Positions 1 through 9,162 of a stretch of DNA of 23,070 nucleotides are shown here, piece by piece (within the stretch, counting starts at the first letter, position 1; every line of letters begins with the position of its first letter). The notes below the pieces were generated by a model, which was not told the DNA's origin, did no database searches, and was given only the letters and a program-made list of their open reading frames with translations. The stretch comes from a virus, in the IMG/VR virus record IMGVR_UViG_3300013087_000007, positions 1 to 23,070 of that record; one strand, 5' to 3'. Made by a program: the position numbers and the translations under genes.

Positions 1-539
1 GCCTTAGAGGCTGCTGAAGTCGCTGTAGCAGGAGTAGCCGGAAGATTCCGAAGGTCCAGACCCTGAGCAGTCCAAAAGTTAGTAGAAGTGCTTGTGTCTT
101 TTGGGAGGTACTGACCCCCGGTTGTCACTAGTGTGCTTTGTTCCTTTGCTTCTTGGACCAAGTGAATCATGGCTTTGAGGGCCAAGTTCAGTTGTTCAGC
201 GTTCAGCACTTCGGTGTTGAAAAACTCAAGAACATTGTCCTTAAAAGTGGACAATTTGTTTGGAGTAACTCGTTGAATTCTGATTGCTGACCCAGCCACA
301 ATAGTCGAGTTACTAGCAATAGTGACTACAGCAGAGGACGAAATAGGAAGTTCATTTAGAATCCAATATGGATCGCCAAACTTACTGGGAGATCCGTAAG
401 GAATCTTTGCGTTGTTTACATAGACCTCAAGAAAGTCACGGTCGATGTACCCATCAATTCCCCCATTAGCATCGAACACCTTATAGGTGTGGTTGCTATT
501 TGGGCCGGGGGCCACATACTCGACATAACTGTTGGGCAT
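1..539 (-). CDS. Tail fibre protein, T7 gp17-like N-terminal domain (partial, cut by left edge)
   Basis: The first 179 codons of the tail fibre are present and the rest lies beyond the left edge. The fibre's N-terminal domain attaches it to the tail tube while the missing distal part would bind the host surface. The translation begins MPNSYVEYVAPGPNSN. It contains GGIDGYIDRDFLEVYVNN near residues 28-42 and IRIQRVTPNKLSTFKDN near residues 87-103, followed by a helical stretch ending LVQEAKE. This is the pattern of the T7 gp17 N-terminal family, where T7 has an equivalent IEIRRVT...LVDFTDGS...EEARD run. The ATG is preceded by AAGGA eight bases upstream and follows the gp16-like gene directly. 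Base composition is noticeably AT-richer (about 42% G+C in the lines counted) than the capsid-side genes. Family assignment is strong; host specificity cannot be judged. Confidence 0.9.
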   Translation of the reverse strand, partial: MPNSYVEYVAPGPNSNHTYKVFDANGGIDGYIDRDFLEVYVNNAKIPYGSPSKFGDPYWILNELPISSSAVVTIASNSTIVAGSAIRIQRVTPNKLSTFKDNVLEFFNTEVLNAEQLNLALKAMIHLVQEAKEQSTLVTTGGQYLPKDTSTSTNFWTAQGLDLRNLPATPATATSAASK

Positions 540-556
540 TTTTTAGGTCCTTAGAT

Positions 557-3500
557 TCAGTTTGATGTGCGTGGCTGCTGCTTACTGAGGTTGTACTCCT
601 CGGCAATCTCCTGCTCACCAATGTTCAGGTACTGCTTGAGGAGCGGAAAGTTCTGCCCCGGGATCAGGCTGCGGCCTGCATGGAGCGTCTTGGTGGTAAA
701 CTCTCGGCGTATATCCAGATCCAATGGCTTGCCAATCAAGGCCCCACGGGCATCGTTTAGGACAGTACCGATATTTCGCAACTGGGTCTCACCGGGGAAG
801 CCGTACCAGTCCAGCCCAGAGTACCTATAGGGGGCAAAGAGCGGATCCTTGCTACCTAGGCCCCACATAGCGTCCCCGGCCTTGGTCAGCAGGAACATCT
901 CAGACGGCCCTGCAATGGCCCCACGGACAAAGCCCTCGACAGACAACAACTCTTCCATCTTCCGGGCCTTTTCGTAGTTCCTAGCCTTCTTATATGACCA
1001 CCAGTCTGCGTAGTTACGGCCATATCCAATCAGGCCAGCAAGGACCATCGTAGCGGTCACTTCCTTGGCCACTTGAAGACCACCACCGCCCTTGACACGG
1101 CCAGCATTCTGGATCAGGAAGTTGTCGATACCCTTAAGGTTGAAGGTGCTGAACTGAGTCAACAGACGGCCCCACCAAGTGAAGGCCAACTTGTGGAAGT
1201 CACCCCGCGTAGGCACATCCTGAATACGGGTACGAACCATGCGGTCCACCATGACCTTCAGTTCGGCCATCTTGGGTCCAGCCATGTTCTTGATGTTGAC
1301 CACACGGTCACCCAAGATCCCAGCCCTAGTCTCCGCATTCTCGGCTACCCAAGCAGCCAGAGCCCGATACTGATCAGGTTCAAGACCCAAGGTACGGATG
1401 GTTGCATCATCAAAGCCCTTGGTTCCCACCCCACGACCCACCTCATACAGGTGTTGAATGGTTGTGGCAGCAGTCAACTGCTGAGTCATACTGGTGATCG
1501 GAGCAAGACCTGAGATGTCAGACATCAGGTTGCTTGCACCTCGGATGGTCTTGGCAAATGGTCCAGAGTACGAGGCATCCCCAAGGGGATCCATGAACAC
1601 TCGACGCATACGGTCAGTCGATGGGTGGAACCAAGAATCCAAGAATGAGGCAAAGTTCTGACCCTCACGATCAAGGTTCTTGAAGTTGGTCACCATCTCC
1701 ATGACCACGGGCAACTGACGGATCGTGTTACGAACACCAACAGTACCCACGATACGAGCAATTTCACTAAAGGCTGCAAGACCGAACTGACCACCAGTAG
1801 TCAGGTAGCCATACTGCATGAACAACGACATAGCCCGGTCACCAAACTTAGGTGCCCCAGAGTAGATCGGTTCATACCGCAGGGCAGCAATGACCTCGCG
1901 CAGGCCCTCTTCTGCTCCCTGTTCAATGGATCCTCCGGTATCCCTAGCGTTGGCAAACATCTCTTCGATGGTGTCAACCTTCAGGGGTTCTTGGATCTCA
2001 GTACCGTCATCCAGAACCTTCTTCGGACCCTTGAAGCCGTTAGCAGCCAAGGACTCGTTGTAGGCATTGATCAGCCGACGCTCATTGACTGCCCCCATCA
2101 CCGAAGTGATATACTTTTTGAATACCTTGGGAAGATCGTCATCAAACAGATCGTCCAGAGCCAACGAGGTCTTCCCATTGCCCAATAGGTCTGTACCCGT
2201 GACGATCTCGGTGCTTTCATCCAATAGGATGCGGGAGCGACCAAAGGGAGTCTTGCTGCCCACCTTAGCCTTCAGAGGACCAAGGAGATCACCAAGGGCT
2301 TCAACCAGTTCCTGATCCTGAGAACTCATCGGGCGGTTCTCGGTATTCTTGGCGATGGAGATCAGACGATCCGTGAAGGCCACAGCAGCCTGACGAGTAT
2401 CGCCTTCAAAGACCTCTTCAACCCCATCAATAACGACCTTACGACCGTTCTTGTTGATGGCCTGTTCAATCAGATCCTGAAGAGCCTTGGTTCCTTCTGG
2501 ACTGACAGCAAGGTCTCGGATCAGATCAAATCGCCACAGACGGGGCATATAGTTACGCACCGCTGACTGAGTAAAGCCCGGGAGACCAGCCTCAAAGGCC
2601 AAGTTGTGAACCTTCTGGAAGATCTCTTGGAAGCCCTTGGCGGTGTCATTCACAGCAGCAACAGAGTCATCAAAGACCCCAGAGCGCAACTGCTTGGCCA
2701 CGCGACGGTTGAAGTCCTGACGAATAGCCTTGTTGCCAAAGGCAAACCGTAGGTTGTCTACCAAGCCCACCGCATCTGCGGGAACATCTGACACCCCACC
2801 CCCAGAGGCAAACCGCAAGTATCCGTTACGGTAACCACGCAGGAAAGCAAACATGGAGGCATGAAGGGCCTGAGAGCCTGCCTCAAAGATGGTGTACTTG
2901 GCGGCTGCTCCGGTAGCACGACGAGCGTTAAAAGCCATAGAGGCAATCAGACGCACCGCAGGGTTGTTGGACTCCATAGCCCGGGCCGCTTGATTCAACA
3001 GAGGAGAGATCAGAGGGATGCGTTCGGTAAGGTAAGCAGTCAACTGCTTTGGAATACCTTCGCCCCAAGTGCCGTTGCCACCAGTTCCCGTTGTGGGTGG
3101 CGTAGTTCCTCCTGCTCCACCACTCAAAGCAGGACCACCAGCAGCCCCAGAAACCGCCCTAGCCGCGCTCTTGGCTCCCAACTTGGCCAACACGCTCTCG
3201 GGCAGCGTAATGGGCTTCTTGGGCCTAGCGGCTGCACGACCTTGGCTACGGGCAGAGCCCACAGAGACATCCTGAGCCCTACGGTCGATGATCTCAATCA
3301 CCTTGGCCCGACGAGCATTGGAGTCCAACACAGTACGACCCTTGGCATTGACCCGGGTAGGGGGATTGGCAGCAATGGCTTGTAGTTCGTCAATGACCTC
3401 ACTAACAACTTGGCGATTCACGGTACCGCCACGGGTACGAATCTCTTCAAGAACCGTAAAGATCAAAGATTGCGGTGCTGCCGGATCTGCGCCATAGCGT

Positions 3501-5209
3501 CCTGTATTGAAGTACTTCCAAGTCTCGTCGATAAGGTCTTCTCGTTGAGCAAGAGCAACTGCTCTCCCATCTGCCGAACCGATGACTGCCCTAGCACCTT
3601 GTGGACGCAACTTTGATGCAACTTCTGGACCAAGTTCTCTACCGAGTTCTGCCCAGAAAACAGAGTTAAATCTAAAGCCAGTACCGCCAGATCGATGGGC
3701 AGCAGCCATAGCCCTAAAAATTGCAGAGAAAACTTGGACTGTAGGCTGAACTCCTGTAGCCAAAGATATTTCAAATGCAGCGGCAACAACTGGATTACGC
3801 GCAGGCACCCCAGATCGTCGTGCTGCCTGTCCCGCCCCTGCCGCCCTTGGCTGTACTGCTGGAACCGGATTCAGTAGAATAAATTCTGGACCATCAGGAC
3901 CCATAAAAGTTACGGAGTCGTAACCTCTTTTTTGGGCCTCAGTAATGAGATCGTCCATTGAAGCCGATTGCGGCAGCCCAAGCATTGTCTTTGCTTCTGT
4001 CCAAGTTTTAGCGGTCAGTAGTTTTTGTGGTACAAATTCAATAGACCTCTTTGTTCCACCTTCACCAAACGCTTCGGCAAGTTCTTCGACTGGAGTCCAA
4101 AAAGTGCCGCCTTGTGTGGCCGATTGTTTGTTGGTAGTTGGCGATTCTCCACGGAACAGTCGGATCGGCTTTGGCGGCTCAAAGAGTTCTTGAGGAAGCG
4201 CATCCCATTCTGCCTTAGCCGCAGTAGCAGCCGTATCAATCGCTCCGCTAGTAGCCTCAGCCCCATGAAGTAAGGTCTGATCCACATAAGCCGCAGACTG
4301 GAAGGGGAATGGTGTGTAATTGATTGTGTACCCACCCGGAAGTTCCACTTGACGGGTTTGGTACAGGGCTTCAGCAGCAGCCTCAACCTGATCGGCAGCA
4401 AAGGTTCGACCAAAGACTGCCCCACCAAGGACTCCCGCTACCCCAGCCGACATGGTCAGGTTGAAGGCTACCTCACCAAAGGACGGGTCATAGTTAGGGT
4501 CAATACCCTGCCGAGCAATCTGGTAGACAACCTCTTCCCCAGCCCCAAGAGCAGCCCAACGGGCCGCAAGGCCAGTCCTAGACAGGCTAGCCACGGCTTC
4601 CGTGGCGGCTTGGGCCGCAGTCTGAACTCTATTGCGCCCATATACCCGGTAGGCTGCACGGCCAGCCAAGGTGGTCCTAGTGCCCAATCCGGCCAAAGCC
4701 AAGGGCTCTGCCAGCATCCCACCAAGGGTCATGGCTCCTAGGTCAGCGACCATACCCGTGGCATAACCCAAGCCTGCGGCTTGTGCTTCGGGGGTGCCAC
4801 GCTTGACAAACAAGACCCGATCAAGGAACTCATTGTAGGTCCGGGCTCCAAGCACATACTGCCACTTGGCGGGATCAATGGTGTTCAACTTCTCAATGAT
4901 GCCTGTCCGGTTGTTCCCCATGCTGTGAGAAGCAGGAGAAAGTGGACTGAGGTCATCAATATCAGTTTCAAAGTTCAGAGGATCATTTGATTCTCCACTC
5001 AAGTAATCGTAGGCACCTTCTGCGGCCTGAATAGTGGCAGATCCAAGTGCCGTCTGAGCGACCCCTGACAAGTAGCGATCAATGTACGACTCGGTGATCT
5101 CAAGGATGTCCGGGTCATACACCGGAGCCTCCGCAAGAGCCTGCCGTTCAGCAGCAAGTTCTTCAGGAGTCTTGGCAAGGATTGGACTGGAAAAATAAAA
5201 GTCTGGCAT
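557..5209 (-). CDS. Internal virion core protein, T7 gp16-like, with candidate ADP-ribosyltransferase-like domain
   Basis: This 1550-residue protein occupies the gp16 position, between the gp15 analogue and the tail fibre. In T7, gp16 (1318 residues) is ejected into the cell and helps form the envelope channel that draws in the genome. Visible features are Gly/Ala-rich hydrophobic stretches at about 147-176 and 245-271, which could enter a membrane. A candidate ADP-ribosyltransferase-like segment spans about 349-449. A Gly/Ala/Thr/Pro low-complexity linker lies at about 683-716. A long conserved-looking C-terminal half ends in a motif with LIPGQNFPLLKQYLN. No N-terminal lytic transglycosylase signature is visible, unlike T7 gp16. 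The ART-like stretch is AT-richer (about 49% G+C over 3841-4140) than flanking parts (line 4561 is about 72%). The start lies three bases after the upstream stop and its ribosome binding site is weak. Role by position and C-terminus is fairly sure. Confidence 0.85.
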   Translation of the reverse strand: MPDFYFSSPILAKTPEELAAERQALAEAPVYDPDILEITESYIDRYLSGVAQTALGSATIQAAEGAYDYLSGESNDPLNFETDIDDLSPLSPASHSMGNNRTGIIEKLNTIDPAKWQYVLGARTYNEFLDRVLFVKRGTPEAQAAGLGYATGMVADLGAMTLGGMLAEPLALAGLGTRTTLAGRAAYRVYGRNRVQTAAQAATEAVASLSRTGLAARWAALGAGEEVVYQIARQGIDPNYDPSFGEVAFNLTMSAGVAGVLGGAVFGRTFAADQVEAAAEALYQTRQVELPGGYTINYTPFPFQSAAYVDQTLLHGAEATSGAIDTAATAAKAEWDALPQELFEPPKPIRLFRGESPTTNKQSATQGGTFWTPVEELAEAFGEGGTKRSIEFVPQKLLTAKTWTEAKTMLGLPQSASMDDLITEAQKRGYDSVTFMGPDGPEFILLNPVPAVQPRAAGAGQAARRSGVPARNPVVAAAFEISLATGVQPTVQVFSAIFRAMAAAHRSGGTGFRFNSVFWAELGRELGPEVASKLRPQGARAVIGSADGRAVALAQREDLIDETWKYFNTGRYGADPAAPQSLIFTVLEEIRTRGGTVNRQVVSEVIDELQAIAANPPTRVNAKGRTVLDSNARRAKVIEIIDRRAQDVSVGSARSQGRAAARPKKPITLPESVLAKLGAKSAARAVSGAAGGPALSGGAGGTTPPTTGTGGNGTWGEGIPKQLTAYLTERIPLISPLLNQAARAMESNNPAVRLIASMAFNARRATGAAAKYTIFEAGSQALHASMFAFLRGYRNGYLRFASGGGVSDVPADAVGLVDNLRFAFGNKAIRQDFNRRVAKQLRSGVFDDSVAAVNDTAKGFQEIFQKVHNLAFEAGLPGFTQSAVRNYMPRLWRFDLIRDLAVSPEGTKALQDLIEQAINKNGRKVVIDGVEEVFEGDTRQAAVAFTDRLISIAKNTENRPMSSQDQELVEALGDLLGPLKAKVGSKTPFGRSRILLDESTEIVTGTDLLGNGKTSLALDDLFDDDLPKVFKKYITSVMGAVNERRLINAYNESLAANGFKGPKKVLDDGTEIQEPLKVDTIEEMFANARDTGGSIEQGAEEGLREVIAALRYEPIYSGAPKFGDRAMSLFMQYGYLTTGGQFGLAAFSEIARIVGTVGVRNTIRQLPVVMEMVTNFKNLDREGQNFASFLDSWFHPSTDRMRRVFMDPLGDASYSGPFAKTIRGASNLMSDISGLAPITSMTQQLTAATTIQHLYEVGRGVGTKGFDDATIRTLGLEPDQYRALAAWVAENAETRAGILGDRVVNIKNMAGPKMAELKVMVDRMVRTRIQDVPTRGDFHKLAFTWWGRLLTQFSTFNLKGIDNFLIQNAGRVKGGGGLQVAKEVTATMVLAGLIGYGRNYADWWSYKKARNYEKARKMEELLSVEGFVRGAIAGPSEMFLLTKAGDAMWGLGSKDPLFAPYRYSGLDWYGFPGETQLRNIGTVLNDARGALIGKPLDLDIRREFTTKTLHAGRSLIPGQNFPLLKQYLNIGEQEIAEEYNLSKQQPRTSN
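3866..4165 (-). other. Candidate ADP-ribosyltransferase-like domain inside the gp16-like protein
   Basis: Residues about 349-449 read like a compact ART fold. There is a first-strand RLFRGES with R353, then GGTFWT (367-372) followed by an ELAEAFGEGG helix, then a strand RSIEFVP. A helix leads into RGYDSVTF (428-435), and the last strand is GPEFILLNP with E442 just before the hydrophobic run. The order R-G, G-T-F-x-T, G-Y-D-x-V, E-x-hydrophobic-N-P is what many phage and toxin ART-like domains show. The Arg, Thr and Glu are plausible counterparts of the R-S/T-E triad. This is motif reading only. The catalytic Glu normally sits in an ExE or QxE pair, and here the residue two before it is Gly, so activity is uncertain and the domain could be a degenerate structural relic. 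Confidence 0.5.
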
Positions 5210-5212
5210 GGT

Positions 5213-8020
5213 TTATAGTCCGCTTCCAACCTTATCACGCCACAACCAACCCTGCGCTTCTTGCCGAGTTTTAAACCGAAGGACGCTATTGGGGGATGTC
5301 GGTCTACGCAGCATGATCGCCCTGTCCAACGCCGCCTCAAAGACCTTGCGACCTTCAGGCGTTGCCGGAGAAGTAATGTCATTGATGGTGTAGTACTTGT
5401 CGATTACAGGCTGGCCCCGTTCTCGGACACCAAAGATGGCTTCACCAGCCCCCGGGGGCGAAAGGACAACCAAGGTAGCGTTGGGGTTCTTGGGGAAGTT
5501 AACATTCAGCCAAGCCTCAACATAGTCTTCGTTCTTGTATGGACCCAAGGCTGACCTAGGCAGAATACTGCCACGGACGAAGACATGGGTTTCAAGTATC
5601 TTGTCCAAGGTTCGGGTTGCCGCAAAACGACCCATCATACCATTTTCCTGAAATTGCTGACTGTATTCACTTCGGAAAACATAGTCGAGATAGGGAATCG
5701 CATCGGGATCCAACTGCCCATTACCAGACGCTGCGACTGCGTTGTGCAAGTCCGTTACGACTCCTTCAATTTGCTCTTTCGTTTGTTTGTTGTTTCCATA
5801 AATGTCCATCCAACCCAAAGGATTTTGCAAATCAATTGGAGTACCAAAGGGGGCATTCAGCGACATCCGCTGCGAAATATCCTGAGCGACAGCCTTAATG
5901 TTTTCTCCCTTACGAACCCGCAGCACAGCATAATCCATCATCTGGGTCAGGGCTTTACCGTTATCGCCCGTAGGCATGATTGCGCTGATGCTTTGGTTGT
6001 TTTCCTGAGCAAACTTGTAAGCCATAATGAACTGCTCGGTGGCAGGCATGGGCTGATTAGTTTCAACAACCTGTGGGTTCAACTCTTGCAGAACATCCTT
6101 ATACAACTGGTCTAGGCGGCTAGGATCATCGAATCGTGCAGCCACGGACATCTGCATAGCCAGACCCTTGTAACGCATTTGCGCCTTATACTTAGCAACT
6201 TCTTCGTTGTCACTAGGATCCGGGGCAAACCCTGCTGTCCATTGATCGATAGAATCCTGAAGTTTCTGAGAAGCCCGAAGACGGTACTCCTTGTACTTAG
6301 TCTCGGTAGACACCATGCCCAGAGTTCTGGTGGCAAACTGATCGATCTGGGTAGCGTACTTGCCAAAGTCTGGGATGCTAGAGTCATTCGGAGCAGCAGC
6401 CTTTGTGAGAGCCGTCTGCATATCAGGGAGGATTCCATCACCATTGCCTGTACCGTTCCACAGGACATTGGTGGCCGCGATTGCAGCGTTGAGTTGTCGA
6501 GTTTCTTCTGCATCGTCAAACACACGGTCAAACACTCCTACTGCGCGGAAGAACTGCTCTGGTGGTAGGTTGAGGTCTACAATCTTCTTAAGCAACGCTG
6601 CTCGGTCTGGGTTAGTCTGGGCTTCGTTCATAACAGAATAAACTGCGTTAGATTGAGCCTCTTGAAATGCCTTTTCCTGTTGAGCCTTGGCGCGGTTGTA
6701 GTCCCCTTCGTACCGCGTAAGCAAGCCATCAATTCCCTTGGCTCCGGTGTACCTTGAGCCTATTTCCCGGACTTTTGCTAAACCCTCCTCGTAAGACAAA
6801 TATCCGCCAAGGACTTGAGGAAGAATTTCTTTATCCATAACCTCAGTAACCCGACCAAACTCAGCATTTGTAAGTCGATCTGAGTTTTGTCTCATTTCTG
6901 GAAGAGCGCGTAGATACGCATTAGCAACTTCCTTGGACTGAATAAGTTTACCAGTTCCTCCTCTAAGGTTTGCAAGAAGGAACATAGCCGCCATAGGATT
7001 GTCACCTGATTTCATTTCTTCAAGCAAGGTATTAGCAACAGCCATATTTACTTGATGACTCGGCGCACCGCTAAGAGCAAACTCATCCAACTTCTTCTGA
7101 GCCGCGTTAAGTATATCCCGTGTTGGTTGCCCACCGGGAACGGGCGTTTGTTGGTTGGAGTTCTCCAGCATCGCGTTCAGGTGTACCTTCATTTCGCCGT
7201 AGAGCGCGCTCTGATCTTCCAAATCCTTCATGGATAGCCTTCCCCTAGTCTTCATTGCTACGGCTTCAATCTCGGCCATCCTATCCTCAAGTTCTTCTAC
7301 CTTTTTCGACGCTTCGTCATACTTTCGACGGCGTTCAGCGTTGGCCTCATCCTCTGGTGGGGTCTCCGCTACTTCAAACGGAACAGGCAATGAGGCCAAA
7401 TCGTCTACAGCCAGAATGACCGCAGCAGAAGCACCATCAAAGATCTTCTTATTGTTATGCTCAATGACCCGTTGTTCATGCTTGACTTGCATTGCCCCAA
7501 CAAAGGGATTGAACGACTCATAGAACGAGCGGCTCATGTACGAGGCATCGCCAATGAACTGGTTTACATTCTGGGTGTACTGGTAGGCAAAGGCATCGAA
7601 GCCCCGGGGGTCATCAAGGAAGTTGGGGTCTTCTTGGATCTTCTTTTCCAACAGGGTCTCAAAGTTAGCCCGGGCCTTCATCCCCTCCATAGCCCCGCTA
7701 GCCTTCTGGGCACCAATGGCAAACCACGGGTTCTCCGTGGGCTTGATCTGACCTTCTGAAACCAGTTGCTGATAAGAGCGACGGCTCTGGTTGACCAGAT
7801 CCTGACCCTTCAGAATCTCTTCTTCGTTGGACTGCTGCTTCAAGGCTCCTGCAAGTTTGGCCGCGCTGACTGACAGGTTACTAAAGGCATCAGCAAACTG
7901 TAGAGCATTCTGGACTGCCTGTTGGTCGTACAGTTCTGCTGCTACAGCATTCTGGTTGGGAGCAACAAAGGTGCTGACGGGACGAGCCGTGACATCAAGA
8001 GAAGGTCGTGATTTAGCCAT
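5213..8020 (-). CDS. Internal virion core protein, T7 gp15-like
   Basis: The 935-residue product sits between the gp14 and gp16 analogues, the T7 position of gp15 (747 residues). That protein is ejected and forms the periplasmic part of the DNA-translocation channel. The sequence is mostly helical and hydrophilic, with charged runs at about 230-265 that could form a coiled coil. No signal peptide or enzyme motif was recognised. The N-terminus begins MAKSRPSLDVTARPVSTFVAP. The start codon overlaps the upstream stop as TAATG, so translation is probably coupled to the gp14 analogue. The middle of the gene (about 5640-7020) is AT-rich in the lines counted (38-50% G+C), while its 5' part (7561-7740) is 57-63%. 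This suggests a mosaic origin. Assignment rests mainly on position, size and neighbours. Confidence 0.82.
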   Translation of the reverse strand: MAKSRPSLDVTARPVSTFVAPNQNAVAAELYDQQAVQNALQFADAFSNLSVSAAKLAGALKQQSNEEEILKGQDLVNQSRRSYQQLVSEGQIKPTENPWFAIGAQKASGAMEGMKARANFETLLEKKIQEDPNFLDDPRGFDAFAYQYTQNVNQFIGDASYMSRSFYESFNPFVGAMQVKHEQRVIEHNNKKIFDGASAAVILAVDDLASLPVPFEVAETPPEDEANAERRRKYDEASKKVEELEDRMAEIEAVAMKTRGRLSMKDLEDQSALYGEMKVHLNAMLENSNQQTPVPGGQPTRDILNAAQKKLDEFALSGAPSHQVNMAVANTLLEEMKSGDNPMAAMFLLANLRGGTGKLIQSKEVANAYLRALPEMRQNSDRLTNAEFGRVTEVMDKEILPQVLGGYLSYEEGLAKVREIGSRYTGAKGIDGLLTRYEGDYNRAKAQQEKAFQEAQSNAVYSVMNEAQTNPDRAALLKKIVDLNLPPEQFFRAVGVFDRVFDDAEETRQLNAAIAATNVLWNGTGNGDGILPDMQTALTKAAAPNDSSIPDFGKYATQIDQFATRTLGMVSTETKYKEYRLRASQKLQDSIDQWTAGFAPDPSDNEEVAKYKAQMRYKGLAMQMSVAARFDDPSRLDQLYKDVLQELNPQVVETNQPMPATEQFIMAYKFAQENNQSISAIMPTGDNGKALTQMMDYAVLRVRKGENIKAVAQDISQRMSLNAPFGTPIDLQNPLGWMDIYGNNKQTKEQIEGVVTDLHNAVAASGNGQLDPDAIPYLDYVFRSEYSQQFQENGMMGRFAATRTLDKILETHVFVRGSILPRSALGPYKNEDYVEAWLNVNFPKNPNATLVVLSPPGAGEAIFGVRERGQPVIDKYYTINDITSPATPEGRKVFEAALDRAIMLRRPTSPNSVLRFKTRQEAQGWLWRDKVGSGL

Positions 8021-8691
8021 TAGGGTTGTCCGCGAAGACCGGGAATAGTAGAACCTAGACCCGGAGGTCGAGGAGGGGTTGTGGTCTGATTAGCCTGAGC
8101 CGCCACGCCACTAGGACTTCGGTACGAATTCAGGGCACCATAGGTACTGATACCCGTAGTGATACCATTGATCAGCGGGAGCCATGGGCTCGGGTTAGCC
8201 GCAGGAGGCAGCGGAGCAGGGTAGCCACCATTGATGGCACTCTGACCCCGGGCATAGATCGCTTCGATCTCCACGCCCATCTGAGTCCGCATATTGCTGA
8301 TGTTACGGGCAGCGGCTGATTCATACTCCATGACCTCACGGTCAAACTGGGCATGGAGCAGATCGACGCTACGACCTTCTACGCCTGCTGAAGCCGCGAC
8401 CGTGCTGTAGGTAGCCTTGGACTCCCGGGCGTTCCTAGAGATCCCCTCTAGTTCTTGACGAACCGCTAGTTGTCGCTCCGTATTCTGACGAACAATTTGG
8501 TCAACTTGGGAACCGACATCCTGAATCACCGCCTCAGCGTTCTGGACATACTGCTTGTTTCCTGCAACACCAAGACGGGCTCGGTAAGAGTTCTGTTCCT
8601 TAGCGGCTTTGTTCTGTGCATCCGCCTGAGCAGCAGCAGATGCGGCACCGATTGCTACTGAAGCAATGATGCCACCAGTTGGATCACACAT
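8020..8691 (-). CDS. Internal virion protein, T7 gp14-like
   Basis: This 223-residue protein matches the T7 gp14 plan (196 residues). It starts MCDPTGGIIASVAIGAASAAAQ, where T7 has a Met-Cys start and a small hydrophobic Ala/Gly/Ile segment. A long Ala/Gln/Glu-rich helix follows, with SAGVEGRSVDLLHAQFDREV around residues 100-120. T7 has a similar GESMLEGSSMDRI...GQF run there. In T7, gp14 is ejected and forms the outer-membrane pore of the translocation channel. The C-terminal 60 residues are Pro/Gly/Ser-rich and probably flexible. The ATG lies inside the last codons of the gp13 analogue (8-base overlap) and has a good GAGGG ribosome binding site six bases upstream. The downstream gene starts on its stop codon. 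Confidence 0.88.
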   Translation of the reverse strand: MCDPTGGIIASVAIGAASAAAQADAQNKAAKEQNSYRARLGVAGNKQYVQNAEAVIQDVGSQVDQIVRQNTERQLAVRQELEGISRNARESKATYSTVAASAGVEGRSVDLLHAQFDREVMEYESAAARNISNMRTQMGVEIEAIYARGQSAINGGYPAPLPPAANPSPWLPLINGITTGISTYGALNSYRSPSGVAAQANQTTTPPRPPGLGSTIPGLRGQP

Positions 8692-9148
8692 GACTTACCC
8701 TCACAAACTCTATGAATGGAAGAGAGAGAACCCCGTGTTCGGGGACTACTCGGACAAATTTAAAACCAAGCCACTCCAGCCATCTAATGTGGACTGTGTT
8801 GCGTTGGTCAATCAGGTTGTACAGAATTGGACTGCGGGTCTGCAAGTAGTCGCACCACTTACGAGACTTGCGAAGAAAATCCATTCGATACTTGTACAGT
8901 TCATTGGACCCAAGCATCCAGACCATGGAGCAGATACCCTCGGTACGGTACCCAAACATGGCCAAGGGTAGATGGCTCGTATATGATACGATTGTGAAGC
9001 ACTCCGTGGAGTGATCCAAGGCGTACTCCAAGGCCCTAGCCGGGGATCGCCCACTACAGGCAAAGACCTCATCGATGTCTGCCTGCCGCATATCTTGGGC
9101 AATTACAGGGATGTCACAGTATCGGGTCCAGCGGACATCAACTAGCAT
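8684..9148 (-). CDS. T7 gp13-like internal virion/assembly protein with GNAT-like fold
   Basis: The 154-residue product lies between tail tube B and the gp14 analogue, exactly as gene 13 does in T7 (138 residues). It carries RNTVHIRWLEWLGFKFV near residues 115-131. T7 gp13 has NTSHIRFLKTIGAVF at the same point, and this N...(F/W)L...GF pattern is the end of an acetyltransferase-like (GNAT) fold. In T7, gp13 is needed for correct internal virion protein assembly. Whether any acyl-transfer activity remains is unknown, and no clear acetyl-CoA P-loop (Q/RxxGxG/A) was seen. The start has no convincing Shine-Dalgarno sequence, so translation may depend on the preceding gene, which ends 14 bases upstream. 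Confidence 0.82.
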   Translation of the reverse strand: MLVDVRWTRYCDIPVIAQDMRQADIDEVFACSGRSPARALEYALDHSTECFTIVSYTSHLPLAMFGYRTEGICSMVWMLGSNELYKYRMDFLRKSRKWCDYLQTRSPILYNLIDQRNTVHIRWLEWLGFKFVRVVPEHGVLSLPFIEFVRVSHV

Positions 9149-9162
9149 TTGAATTCAGGATA

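Noticed and set aside
1073-1513. Plus-strand open frame within the gp16 gene
   Set aside because: It is fully antisense to a well-supported gene, with no ribosome binding site or recognisable domain. The same holds for the other plus-strand frames.
3062-3163. A coding repeat or phase-variable tract in the Gly/Ala/Thr/Pro-rich region of the gp16 analogue
   Set aside because: The residues are low-complexity but the bases are not a regular repeat, so it is better read as a flexible linker.
8684-9148. An active N-acetyltransferase
   Set aside because: The C-terminal GNAT-like motif is shared with T7 gp13, and no clear acetyl-CoA binding loop is visible. A structural or assembly role fits better.
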